In this document: positions 1 through 7,779 of the stretch, piece by piece
Numbering within the stretch: position 1 is the first letter of the stretch
How the letters are laid out: the number at the start of each line of letters is the position of its first letter
Origin: JAIYCX01 sp964353175
GTDB taxonomy: Bacteria > Bdellovibrionota_C > UBA2361 > SZUA-149 > DAOLCO01
NCBI GenBank assembly: GCA_964353175.1
Contig: CAYGUX010000034.1
Coordinates: 1 to 27,988 of the forward strand
Reading direction: 5' to 3'
Length of the DNA stretch: 27,988 nucleotides
Notes under the pieces: generated by a model
Told to the model about the DNA's origin: nothing
Database searches by the model: none
Seen by the model: the letters and a program-made list of their open reading frames with translations, nothing else
Program-made: the position numbers and the translations under genes

Positions 1-29
1 CCTTTTCTAATCCTGCTATTCGCTTTGTG

Positions 30-53
30 GCCTGCCGTGAGCATGTCGAAGGG
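30..53. repeat. REP-like motif at window edge
   Basis: A GC-richer motif (GCCTGCCGTGAG followed by a CGAA-containing tail) lies just past the stop of the monooxygenase gene. The same first 12 bases recur at 23088-23099, also followed by a CGAAAGG tail. Two intergenic copies in an otherwise AT-rich window suggest a dispersed repeat family. The unit may continue beyond the left edge of the window. Confidence 0.4.
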
Positions 54-1202
54 TTAATTGAAAAAAGATTTCTTTAATCCGGCCATGCTGCTGATCATTT
101 GGGTTTTTATCCAAGGGATTTGTGGCATTAGTGGTAGGGCTATGTCTCGGCCCAAGCCTAGGATGGGGTAGTCGCTTTGGAAGAAGGGTGTTAGTAGGGC
201 TGTGATCATTGAGTAGTAGCGGGTGCTGGCTTGTCTTTTTGATTGGTAGTCCGTGAATGCTTCTTTGTAGGTATCCTTACTATTGATGGAATCACTAAGT
301 GCTAAGGCGTCTTCTAGTGCTAGGTTTACCCCTTGTCCTAGATGTGGGCTACTCGCATGAGCTGCATCACCGATAAAAACAACTCTTCCGTTGTGATAAG
401 AGGACATTTTTGAGTGTCTATAGTCGGCGAAAGTGAATTGGTTTAGGTCTGTGATAGTATCAAGTATTTGGTCTAGTTTAGGGGTGAGGTTTCTTACTTC
501 ATTTTTCCAATGGTCAATGTTACTTTGAAAAAATATATCTTTTTGATTGCTTGGTATCCCCCAGAAGAAGCTGCAAAGACTATCCTCAACAGGTAGTACG
601 CCGAGTAAATGTTTTGTTCCGCTTACTAATTGCCAGAGTCTAGGGGGAAGGTCTTTCGCGGGTGCTAGAGTCCAAACCGCGGCATAATCATAGGTGTGGA
701 CCTTTGTTACTGGAGAAAAGATGGTTCGCATCATGGAGCGTGATCCGTCTGCAGAAATTGCGATGTCGAAGTTAAATTCTTTTCCCTTGAGTGCAATTGA
801 TACTTTATCTGAACTCTGTCTGGCGGATGTAATTCTTGCGTCTTCTATGATTTCTACTCCTGCCTTTTGACAGCGGTCATGAAGTAGCGAAAATAGTAGT
901 GAGCGCCTTACTCCTAGTCCATAGAGCTCTGGACTTAGTTGATTATAATTTAATGAGACTAGTGTTTGTCCGGTGCTTCGGTTAGCTAAGATGCCTTCTA
1001 ATTTACGAGATGTACTCTCTATTGCGGTCAGAAGGTTAAGTTTTTTAAGAACTTTCTGACCACTGGGTTGTAGTAGTATGCCTGCACCTACGGGCATACA
1101 TTTGGGAGCTTGTTCGAAAATTGTAACTTCGTGCCCCTGTTCCTTTAGTAAGAATGAGACACTAAGTCCAGCGATGCCTGCTCCGACTACGGCGATATTC
1201 AT
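54..1202 (-). CDS. FAD-dependent monooxygenase (UbiH/salicylate hydroxylase-like)
   Basis: A 382-residue flavoprotein of the class A aromatic monooxygenase family, which uses FAD and NAD(P)H to hydroxylate aromatic or quinone-like substrates. Visible signatures are the N-terminal dinucleotide fold GAGIAG at residues 7-12 with the acidic residue E30 at the end of strand 2, an ADGSRS motif near residue 150, and the C-terminal GDAAH motif that contacts the FAD ribose, followed by GQGVNLALEDA. The length is normal for the family and there is no signal peptide, so it should be cytoplasmic or peripheral to the membrane. It starts 14 bp after the stop of the upstream polysaccharide-export gene, so it is probably co-transcribed, although the ribosome-binding site is weak. 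The substrate cannot be read from sequence. An epoxidase or halogenase role is possible but less likely. Confidence 0.85.
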   Translation of the reverse strand: MNIAVVGAGIAGLSVSFLLKEQGHEVTIFEQAPKCMPVGAGILLQPSGQKVLKKLNLLTAIESTSRKLEGILANRSTGQTLVSLNYNQLSPELYGLGVRRSLLFSLLHDRCQKAGVEIIEDARITSARQSSDKVSIALKGKEFNFDIAISADGSRSMMRTIFSPVTKVHTYDYAAVWTLAPAKDLPPRLWQLVSGTKHLLGVLPVEDSLCSFFWGIPSNQKDIFFQSNIDHWKNEVRNLTPKLDQILDTITDLNQFTFADYRHSKMSSYHNGRVVFIGDAAHASSPHLGQGVNLALEDALALSDSINSKDTYKEAFTDYQSKRQASTRYYSMITALLTPFFQSDYPILGLGRDIALPLMPQIPWIKTQMISSMAGLKKSFFN

Positions 1203-1216
1203 TGGTCTAGGTATTA

Positions 1217-2284
1217 TTAGTTAATGGGTGAAAGTGGTAGCCTTCCTAAAAGGCCATTAAAAATAGTGATGGTCTGGTTCGCAATGAATCTTCCACTTGC
1301 ACTTGTAACTCTAACGATGTCACCGTCTCTGAGTTTAATGTCTTCTCCTTGGTTAAGTGCGACTTTCTCCAAGTCAACGGTGATAAGCGCTTTCTTGCCG
1401 TCACCAAGTTCTCTGATAACTTCAACCTCATTGATGTCTGCTGAATAGCTTAGACCGCCTGCTGAAGCTATGGCCCCAAGTAGAGTGATTTTAGATGTTG
1501 CTATTACTGTTCCTCTCTTAGCTACTTCCCCATCTACCTGTATTGTTCCTGCTTCTGGCACCACTATTGTGTCTCCTGCTCTAAGTGGGATATTTAAGGG
1601 AGGGTTACCAATGGTGCCGACAAGGGACTCAAAAGGTATTTCAATTCCATATTTAGTATTGATTAAATCTTTTGATAGAGTAAGGGATTTGTCCTGTACC
1701 GAATTCGGAATAAGAACTATCATGCCTGAAGCTTTTTCTTTTCGGCCACCGGATTCTGCGAGTAGTTCAATTAATGAATAGTTATCTCTGGATAGTGCGT
1801 AGGCACCAGGCTTATTGATTTCACCTACAACCCACACCTTGTGAGCAGAATATTCTGAAATAAATAGCTGTACTTGTGGGGAGTGCATGAACTCAGATAG
1901 CTTTTCTGTTACTTCATTCTGCGCTTCTTCTTCTGTTTTACCTGTTACTTGTACTAAGCCTATTAGCGGTAGAGATACGTTTCCATCAGGTCTGACTCTG
2001 ACTTTTCTGTTTAGCTCAGGGGCATCGAAAACAGAGAGTTCTAACATGTCTTCTACGCCAATTTTGTAACTTACTCCTTGATTTAGAGCACTGGCTGCGA
2101 CTCTTTCATTTTGAAGTTGGGTTAATCTATCTTTTTGAATTTTATCAAGAGAATAGAAGTCTTCTTCTCCGGCGTACTGTGACTTGTCGGTGTTCTGGCT
2201 GTCATCTCTAGATGGGGTAAATCTTAGGCACGCAGTTATGTTTAGGCAGATTAATAAGACTATTGCGAATTTGATTTTCAACAC
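1217..2284 (-). CDS. Polysaccharide export lipoprotein with SLBB domains (Wza/OPX-like)
   Basis: A 355-residue outer-membrane polysaccharide export protein. It begins with a lipoprotein signal peptide: a hydrophobic stretch at residues 6-18 and lipobox ITAC with Cys19. Next comes the polysaccharide biosynthesis/export domain at about residues 70-145, with the family pattern YKIGVEDMLELSVF, RPDGNVSLPLIG and QVQLFI. Two SLBB-type domains follow, one starting near KVWVVGEINKPGAY and one near TIQVDGEVAKRGTV. In this family such proteins oligomerise into the periplasmic and outer-membrane conduit for capsule or exopolysaccharide. It is preceded by two secreted-protein genes on the same strand with gaps of 1-2 bp, so these probably form one translationally linked unit. 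No Wzc-like kinase lies inside the window. Confidence 0.9.
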   Translation of the reverse strand: MLKIKFAIVLLICLNITACLRFTPSRDDSQNTDKSQYAGEEDFYSLDKIQKDRLTQLQNERVAASALNQGVSYKIGVEDMLELSVFDAPELNRKVRVRPDGNVSLPLIGLVQVTGKTEEEAQNEVTEKLSEFMHSPQVQLFISEYSAHKVWVVGEINKPGAYALSRDNYSLIELLAESGGRKEKASGMIVLIPNSVQDKSLTLSKDLINTKYGIEIPFESLVGTIGNPPLNIPLRAGDTIVVPEAGTIQVDGEVAKRGTVIATSKITLLGAIASAGGLSYSADINEVEVIRELGDGKKALITVDLEKVALNQGEDIKLRDGDIVRVTSASGRFIANQTITIFNGLLGRLPLSPIN

Positions 2285-2286
2285 GG

Positions 2287-3231
2287 CTATTCCCCTTTTT
2301 TAATGCCTTCAAGTCTGAAGGCATCCTTAAATGATTGGTCTGTTTGTAACGATTTTCTAACTATGATTTTGGAGATGTCTATTAGTATTTCACTTTCAGA
2401 TCCGTATATTTCATTTGGAATATCTCCTTTTAGTGGGGAGTCTATGATCTCAAGTGTTGTATCATCTTCTGAATCTTTTATCTCATCAAGAGTTGGTACT
2501 AGTATTATCATGATGTTGCCAGTTCTTAATGCCTTGATCCTGGATCCGTCATTTGGGTACTTTTTAAATTGTACTACTTCAAAGCCTTGAGGATTGTTGT
2601 TTAGGCCAAATTGTTTGTTCTTGATTAGGGTGAGATGATCTTCGGGCCTAAAGTCTTTGATTATGAAGTTCCCGTATGTAGGCATGTTTGTTCCTGAGCC
2701 TATCTTGTTTTTAAATTGGTAGGCTAGGGATGTGTTGATTAGTGGTATATTGGAAATTTTTTGGGGAAAATCGTTATCGGGAATTTTCAAGGAGATTGTT
2801 AGTGAGTTGAGGCTTGAGTCTTTTGAGAAATTAGTGGATTTTATATTTTTAAGTACTGACTTAAATCTTTTTTCTTTCGTGGATTTAAAATAATCGATGG
2901 TATTTATGATTATTTGTGGTTCGAAAATTGTTGTATCATTTAACGAAATGTTCGGTTTATATTCGAATACCCACTCTTGACCATTTCTAGTCTCTCTTCT
3001 TCTTTGAGAGACTAGTGAGGTTTTTTCAGAGCCTTCTCCAAAGTGAGATACGAGGCATAGTCGAATTGCTTCAGGTACTATTGAGTCGGACTTCAGAGGG
3101 CTTAGTTTATCAGGTAAATAAGGGACTCCGATTCCCAGAATCTCTTGAGCGCTTAGGGCATTTGATAATATTGGGGATAGGACGAGAAGTGTGATGAAAT
3201 AGAAGATAGGTGATGCTACTTTTTTTCTCAT
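2287..3231 (-). CDS. Secreted protein resembling a short family 5 solute-binding protein
   Basis: A 314-residue protein with a clear signal peptide: MRKK, a hydrophobic core, then cleavage near NALSA. The body resembles the first part of oligopeptide/nickel-type (SBP_bac_5) binding proteins. An early GVPYLPDKLSPL segment, a GQEWVFEYKPNISLND segment and a YGNFIIKDFRPEDHLTLIKN segment each match characteristic positions of that fold. At 314 residues it is far shorter than the usual 500 or so, and no permease or ATPase genes are nearby. It ends 2 bp before the export lipoprotein and starts 1 bp after the upstream gene, so coupled translation is likely. A scaffolding or glycan-binding role in the export locus is inference. 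The family assignment is moderate. Confidence 0.6.
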   Translation of the reverse strand: MRKKVASPIFYFITLLVLSPILSNALSAQEILGIGVPYLPDKLSPLKSDSIVPEAIRLCLVSHFGEGSEKTSLVSQRRRETRNGQEWVFEYKPNISLNDTTIFEPQIIINTIDYFKSTKEKRFKSVLKNIKSTNFSKDSSLNSLTISLKIPDNDFPQKISNIPLINTSLAYQFKNKIGSGTNMPTYGNFIIKDFRPEDHLTLIKNKQFGLNNNPQGFEVVQFKKYPNDGSRIKALRTGNIMIILVPTLDEIKDSEDDTTLEIIDSPLKGDIPNEIYGSESEILIDISKIIVRKSLQTDQSFKDAFRLEGIKKGE

Positions 3232-3232
3232 A

Positions 3233-4651
3233 CTAATTGCGACCTGTTAAGTAGTGGGCTTCTATTAAGGAGTTTAGAGGCCCATTAATTGAGGTGTTAA
3301 AATACTCTCCGGTAAATCTGAAGAAAATCTTTATGTATGGAGATTTAATTTCTCCGGGGAAAAAGTAGAGGCTTTGTTTGCCTCCAATGATGCCCGATTC
3401 GCTTAGAAGAGTATCTTTTGTTAAAGAAAAATCTAGATTATCTTCACTTTCCCAGATTTCAACTTTTAGGTTTTTTGGTAGTGGGCTACCGCTTGATCCC
3501 CTTAGTACAAATAGGTCGGGTGAATTTGTGTGGCTTAGAAATAATCCTAGTCCTTCGCTTCTTAGGTCGATGTTGATAAGTTTATTGCTGTCGCCTGGGT
3601 ACCAATTATAAATCGACCCTGACTTTCTTGATTTGGTAGAAAATTCCTTTGAAGCGGAGAGATCCATCTTGTCTCTTTTGGAGAGGGCTTCCATTAGTTT
3701 CTTCGCGTGAGGGTTGTCGTTAATTACGTAGTATTCGAATAAAAGCTTAGTAACGTTCTTTCGAACTTCGCTAGAGATTCTTGCTATGGGGTTGTTGTAG
3801 AAAGTTAGTAAGACTTCCTCTAGTTTTTTTTCGGATAATTTATTGTTTCTTACTTTCTGAATAATTTGGTCGAGAGTTTCTGTTATGGCTACTTCAAAAG
3901 CTTTTAAGTCTTCGCCCTTTAGTGAGCCACGCATGCTCTCGTAAGTTTTGAGCCAATGTAGAATGGAGGGATATCTTCTGGGGATCGCTTCTTTGAGTTC
4001 GTTTGGATTACTTATGAGGGAAAGAATAAAGGCTCTGATGTCTTCCCTAGGGCTTGGAGTGTATTCTGTGAAATGCCTAAAGCTCTTCATTGCTTCAATG
4101 TTGTCCCCTAGTGCTCTATATATAAGACCACTCTTATATGCACTATTAGCTTCAAATGGGCCTAAATGTGAGATCAGCTGTAGTCTTTCCTGAACATTCG
4201 GAGATGTGCTTGCAGGGGCGTTTTTGCAGGCACTTGGAAGTAGTCTTGAGAGGCTCTGTATATCTGCTAAGGCTAAATTATAATCTAGGTTTCTCGGGCT
4301 TTTTTTCAAAGCTTCGCTGAAGAGTTCTTGGCTTTCGCAGATGAGTTTGATCTTATTTTCAGTAATGACCTCTTTAGCAGACAAGAGTAGTTTGATTCGC
4401 CCTAGTTCATAGGCGATTTTTGGATATTCGGAATGTGGGATATCTTCAGGAGCTTTGTTCGCATAGTTTTCTAGCAGGCTTGTATTTTCTTGATTGGTCC
4501 AAGAGGGGGCTTGGGAGAAGTATTTTGATACTTCTGAGTGTAGATTTTCGAGAAAACTTATGTTGCTTAGACTGTTCAGCTCTGAATTTAGGCCCCAAAT
4601 GCATGTAGATAGAAAAAATATACTGGTTATGGGGCTTATTAACTTATTCAC
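3233..4651 (-). CDS. Secreted helical-repeat (TPR-like) protein of unknown function
   Basis: A 472-residue protein starting with a signal peptide (MNKLISPITSIFFLSTCIWG). The region at about residues 80-330 is helix-rich with TPR-like spacing (for example LICESQELFSEALKKSPRNLDYNLALADI and ANSAYKSGLIYRALGDNIEAMKSFRHF read as consecutive helical hairpins). The last 110 residues look beta-rich (DLRSEGLGLFLSHT, KVEIWESED, YIKIFFRFTG), suggesting a separate C-terminal module. I do not recognise a named family. It is the first gene of the minus-strand operon with the solute-binding-like protein, the SLBB lipoprotein and the monooxygenase. TPR proteins often act as periplasmic scaffolds in polysaccharide secretion, and that is the most economical guess here. 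Confidence 0.7.
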   Translation of the reverse strand: MNKLISPITSIFFLSTCIWGLNSELNSLSNISFLENLHSEVSKYFSQAPSWTNQENTSLLENYANKAPEDIPHSEYPKIAYELGRIKLLLSAKEVITENKIKLICESQELFSEALKKSPRNLDYNLALADIQSLSRLLPSACKNAPASTSPNVQERLQLISHLGPFEANSAYKSGLIYRALGDNIEAMKSFRHFTEYTPSPREDIRAFILSLISNPNELKEAIPRRYPSILHWLKTYESMRGSLKGEDLKAFEVAITETLDQIIQKVRNNKLSEKKLEEVLLTFYNNPIARISSEVRKNVTKLLFEYYVINDNPHAKKLMEALSKRDKMDLSASKEFSTKSRKSGSIYNWYPGDSNKLINIDLRSEGLGLFLSHTNSPDLFVLRGSSGSPLPKNLKVEIWESEDNLDFSLTKDTLLSESGIIGGKQSLYFFPGEIKSPYIKIFFRFTGEYFNTSINGPLNSLIEAHYLTGRN

Positions 4652-4756
4652 TGACTATATATATGAGATATTTTTTAGCAGGTTTAGATTTTGCTCAATT
4701 GGTCCTGACTGCTTTGATAACATGAATCTTCTTCTTAGACTAGGCTTGCTTGTTTC

Positions 4757-4847
4757 TGTCATTGCGAAGCCCCGAAGGGGCTGTGGCAATCATGAAGAAT
4801 GAGATCCCCACGTCGCCCATACCAAGTATGGGCTCCTCGGGATGACA
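4757..4847. repeat. Paired inverted REP units (BIME-like)
   Basis: Two REP-like units sit head to head, bounded by TGTCAT at 4757 and ATGACA ending at 4847. Each carries its own hairpin: AGCCCC-GAA-GGGGCT at 4768-4782 and GCCCATAC-CAA-GTATGGGC at 4815-4833. The core words (TCATTGCGA, GTGG, CAATC/GATCTC) match the units at 22975-23018 and 23365-23446. It lies in the divergent gap between the export operon and the polymerase gene. Confidence 0.7.
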
Positions 4848-4878
4848 TGTTAAGGTAAAATCGCACAGGAGAGCTAGC

Positions 4879-4980
4879 ATGAAAATTTTTATGGGTTGGA
4901 ATTTGTGGCTTAATCATTATAGACTTAGTGACAATTATTATATTAGTGTACTTTGTTTATGGCTCAATATCGAGAAGTGA
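4879..4980 (+). CDS. Possible 33-residue leader ORF overlapping the polymerase start
   Basis: An ATG at 4879 follows a strong AGGAG ribosome-binding site (4867-4871) at 7-nt spacing and opens a 33-codon frame ending in TGA at 4978-4980. The predicted peptide is rich in Trp, Tyr and Asn and resembles nothing I know. It overlaps the next gene's ATG (4959), which has no visible ribosome-binding site, and its stop overlaps an in-frame GTG (4977) of that gene. This arrangement fits a leader peptide that couples translation into the polymerase gene. It could also be fortuitous. Confidence 0.35.
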   Translation: MKIFMGWNLWLNHYRLSDNYYISVLCLWLNIEK

Positions 4981-6683
4981 ATGTGGATCAAATCTCTAAG
5001 CCTAGTAGTGTTGCGGGAGACAAGCTTGTAAGTTTATATCAGGACGATCCTAGGACCGATGAGGTTACAGAGATAGCTACTGAAGTTCGTTTAGGTCTTC
5101 CTGAGTTGCTTTTTTTTATTGCACTAGGAGCCCTTCCTTTGCTTTTTGGTGGGAGAGATCCTTATTATGGCTCGTTATTTAAGTCATTAGTTTTTGGACT
5201 TGCCACTGTTTCTTTTATTGTTGGCGCCTTCGCTAGGGATTTTAGGCCGTTTAGATTTTTGTTTCCAAACACTCCTCGATTTAAGACTTTAAGTATTTTT
5301 CTACCTTTTTGTTTATATTTAATATTACAATTGATCCCCCTGCCAGAAGCGATTTCTGCCAATTTAAATTCTTTTGCTGTATCATCTTATCAGACTGTGG
5401 GAGATAGCTTTTCTTATCTAAGTGTAGACTTAGCGTTAAGTAAGAATGGAGCATTTTGGATTTTTAGTTTTTTAATTCTTTATTCAATGTTGGAAGGAGT
5501 GCCTCTTGCTAGAGGGATGCTTGGATCAAATAAAAAACGCAGCAGACATTTAAACAAGGTTGAGGAGTCTCGGTTTTCCCCAGAGTCTAGGTCGTACGAT
5601 GTTTTCGCAGAGGTGATTCAAACTTTTCTTATCAGATTGTCTTTAGTTTGTGGTATTCTTGGTGTTGTGCATGTTGTGGTGCAGGCAAAATCTTTTTTAG
5701 GCATTTTTTCTTTTAGTGAATATTATTATCCAACATCTAGAGCTCATTTTCCTTTTGTAAATTCTAATCAGTTAGCCATACTTTTAGAGGTGGGCCTTAT
5801 TTTGTCCTTCGGAAGGCTTCTTCGTGATCGTCAACTTAAGCGACTTGTTTTGAGGTCAGATCAAGAAGAGTCAATGTTGGGTATGATTGTAAATTTAACT
5901 TCACAGCTAGAAAAACAGGCAGTATCTGTCCTTACTGTTTTAATCATTGCACTTAGCTTAGTGATGACCATGTCTAGAACGGGAATTGTTCTTAGTATTC
6001 TGGGGCTAACCGCTGTTTGGTTTGCTTATAGGCTTTGGCCAGTGGCTCTGATACCATCTAATAAATCAAGTATGAGGCCGAAGCTTGGTAGAGGGGGGAC
6101 AATAGGAAGGAAGGGGGGATCTAGAGTTAAGTCCCATGCCTTAACTCTATTAATGCCAGTAGTATTTATTTTTTTAGTATTGTTTATGTTGGGAGATGAC
6201 TCTACGGGTCGAGTAGTGGGGAGATTCGATCGTTTATACGAAGAGGGTGGGGATGTTTCTAGAGAGCTTTTAAATGGAGTGACTTTTAGGGTGTTTAAGG
6301 AAGCTCCTTTTCTTGGTGTAGGTCTTAATTCGTGGAGAATGGTGGCTCCACAGTTTGCTCCTGAAGATTTAACTGGTTGGTTTCTTGATTACGCACATAA
6401 TGATCCCTTCCAGCTGTTATCTGAGGTTGGCTTAGTCGGTTTTAGTTTGTTGTTATTGCCTTTATGCTTTTCTATCTTTTGGGTAGTGAGATTTTTTAGA
6501 GATTCAAATTTAAGCTCAGTTAAGAAGGTTTATTTAAGCGTTACTTTAGTCTCTTTTGCTCTCCCGTTTATACATTCCTTTGTCGATTTCCCATTTCACT
6601 CACCTGCCTTGTCCCTGATAATTTTTTCGGCGTGTTATTCGGGCATAAGGGCGTTGAAGTTTGAGAGATTGATACAAGTTTAG
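4959..6683 (+). CDS. O-antigen ligase/polymerase family membrane protein (Wzy/WaaL-like)
   Basis: A polytopic inner-membrane protein of 574 residues from the ATG chosen here. A TTG two codons upstream (4953) and a GTG at 4977 are alternatives. Roughly ten or more hydrophobic segments are visible. Family signatures are the NSNQLAILLEVGLI helix, the SRTGIVLSILGL segment (the conserved R-x-G region), a long periplasmic loop, and the AHNDPFQLLSEVGLVGF motif whose His lies in the active-site region of Wzy_C proteins. Proteins of this family polymerise glycan repeat units or transfer them to an acceptor such as lipid A-core or protein. The gene is transcribed away from the SLBB export operon, which supports a role in the same polysaccharide pathway. 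Polymerase and ligase cannot be told apart from sequence alone. Confidence 0.85.
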   Translation: MAQYREVNVDQISKPSSVAGDKLVSLYQDDPRTDEVTEIATEVRLGLPELLFFIALGALPLLFGGRDPYYGSLFKSLVFGLATVSFIVGAFARDFRPFRFLFPNTPRFKTLSIFLPFCLYLILQLIPLPEAISANLNSFAVSSYQTVGDSFSYLSVDLALSKNGAFWIFSFLILYSMLEGVPLARGMLGSNKKRSRHLNKVEESRFSPESRSYDVFAEVIQTFLIRLSLVCGILGVVHVVVQAKSFLGIFSFSEYYYPTSRAHFPFVNSNQLAILLEVGLILSFGRLLRDRQLKRLVLRSDQEESMLGMIVNLTSQLEKQAVSVLTVLIIALSLVMTMSRTGIVLSILGLTAVWFAYRLWPVALIPSNKSSMRPKLGRGGTIGRKGGSRVKSHALTLLMPVVFIFLVLFMLGDDSTGRVVGRFDRLYEEGGDVSRELLNGVTFRVFKEAPFLGVGLNSWRMVAPQFAPEDLTGWFLDYAHNDPFQLLSEVGLVGFSLLLLPLCFSIFWVVRFFRDSNLSSVKKVYLSVTLVSFALPFIHSFVDFPFHSPALSLIIFSACYSGIRALKFERLIQV

Positions 6684-6718
6684 TGGTCAATAAAAATGTG
6701 CGTAACTCATTTTAAGGT

Positions 6719-6826
6719 TTGACTTTTTTGTCTTTGGTCGGTAGCCTCATTTATCTAATTAATAGTATTCCATTTTTTGGTTTGAGTTCGAATCCTTAGA
6801 CGTCGCAAGGTTATCTTAAGGATTCG
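6719..6826 (+). promoter_or_regulatory. Leader region with possible promoter and a 10-bp hairpin
   Basis: A weak sigma70-like pair (TTGACT at 6719, 17-nt spacer, TAGCCT at 6742) precedes a perfect 10-bp inverted repeat. CGAATCCTTA at 6789-6798 pairs with TAAGGATTCG at 6817-6826 around an 18-nt loop. It lies about 90 bp upstream of the ATG at 6920, with no T-run after it, so it is more likely a leader-RNA hairpin or operator than a terminator. Confidence 0.3.
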
Positions 6827-6919
6827 CAGAAGACTATCAATAATAGAGTCACTGTTTCTAAGAAAAAGATTTTAGCAGTTTAGTGTTGAATAATAACCTC
6901 GAGAAGAGAAGGAATTAAC

Positions 6920-7711
6920 ATGGGTATGACAAAGGTAGGATTCTTTGAATCTGTTTATAATAAGAATAAGAAGGGCACTCCCTTTCTTGTAAGTGCTTTA
7001 CTAACTTTAACTAGTGGGGTTGCACTTGCTGCCGACCTAACTGTTGTTGATAAAGAAGGAGTAACCTATTTAAAGGTTGATGCTCCTCAAGGGTCAAGTC
7101 TTGATCTTAAGGTTATTGCAAATTTAAGTTCTGCAAACTCTGAAACATTAACTCTCAAAAGAGATGGTGAGTCAGCAGGAACTGAGAAAACTTTATCTAT
7201 CTCAGATAGAGAAGTTATGTTTGATAATGTTAAAGTTGGATCTTACACTTTGACTTCAAGTTCTGCTTTGTTGAAAGTTGAAGAAGTGAGTGTTGTTCCT
7301 GAGAATATTGCTAAGTCTGAAGAAGGAACTAAGGATCTTGAAAAAGCAGGTTATGCTGTTGGTGGTGTTGCCCTTATCGGTGGTATTGTCGGTGCTAGTT
7401 CTAGCGATAGTTTGTTAGGATCTTCATCGTCTAGCGACGGTAACGTAGCTAGAGAAGGTTCTTTAGGATCCGATAACAGTGGTTCTACTGACTCAGTTGG
7501 GTCTTCAAATGAGCCTAGATCAAATGAACCTAGAGTTGCTCCTTCCTTCGATCCGAACAGACCTGATGTGACAACAACACCTGTACCTGCTCCATCTACG
7601 GTAGCTGCTGGTTCTAGACCTGGTGCGCAGCCTACTCAGACTCCGGTACCTGGTGTTAATCCAACTATTGCACCTGCTCCGTCTCCAGTACAACCAATGA
7701 CTCCTAGTTAG
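6920..7711 (+). CDS. Secreted Ser/Gly- and Pro-rich protein of unknown function
   Basis: A 263-residue protein with ribosome-binding site AAGGA at 6909-6913. A signal peptide ends at about residue 38 (LTLTSGVALAA-DL). Residues 39-130 form a compact beta-rich domain (DLTVVDKEGVTYLKVD, SYTLTSSSALLKVEEV). A hydrophobic Gly-rich segment AVGGVALIGGIVGA at about 147-160 could span a membrane. The last 95 residues are low-complexity: a Ser/Gly/Asp stretch, then a Pro/Thr/Ala tail (PSTVAAGSRPGAQPTQTPVP). Pro/Thr-rich tails of this sort often serve as cell-wall spacers or glycosylation sites. No family is recognised. It stands 68 bp upstream of another secreted protein with no terminator between them, so they are probably co-transcribed. 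Confidence 0.75.
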   Translation: MGMTKVGFFESVYNKNKKGTPFLVSALLTLTSGVALAADLTVVDKEGVTYLKVDAPQGSSLDLKVIANLSSANSETLTLKRDGESAGTEKTLSISDREVMFDNVKVGSYTLTSSSALLKVEEVSVVPENIAKSEEGTKDLEKAGYAVGGVALIGGIVGASSSDSLLGSSSSSDGNVAREGSLGSDNSGSTDSVGSSNEPRSNEPRVAPSFDPNRPDVTTTPVPAPSTVAAGSRPGAQPTQTPVPGVNPTIAPAPSPVQPMTPS

Positions 7712-7779
7712 TGAGTTAGTGAGTTTTTGCGGTGGAAAGATAAATGGGAATTAAAAAGAATTTAAGTTAAGGAAGAAAA

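Noticed and set aside
6785..6800. TTCGAATCC resembling a tRNA T-arm
   Set aside because: The expected acceptor, D and anticodon arms cannot be placed upstream; the motif is part of a simple 10-bp inverted repeat.
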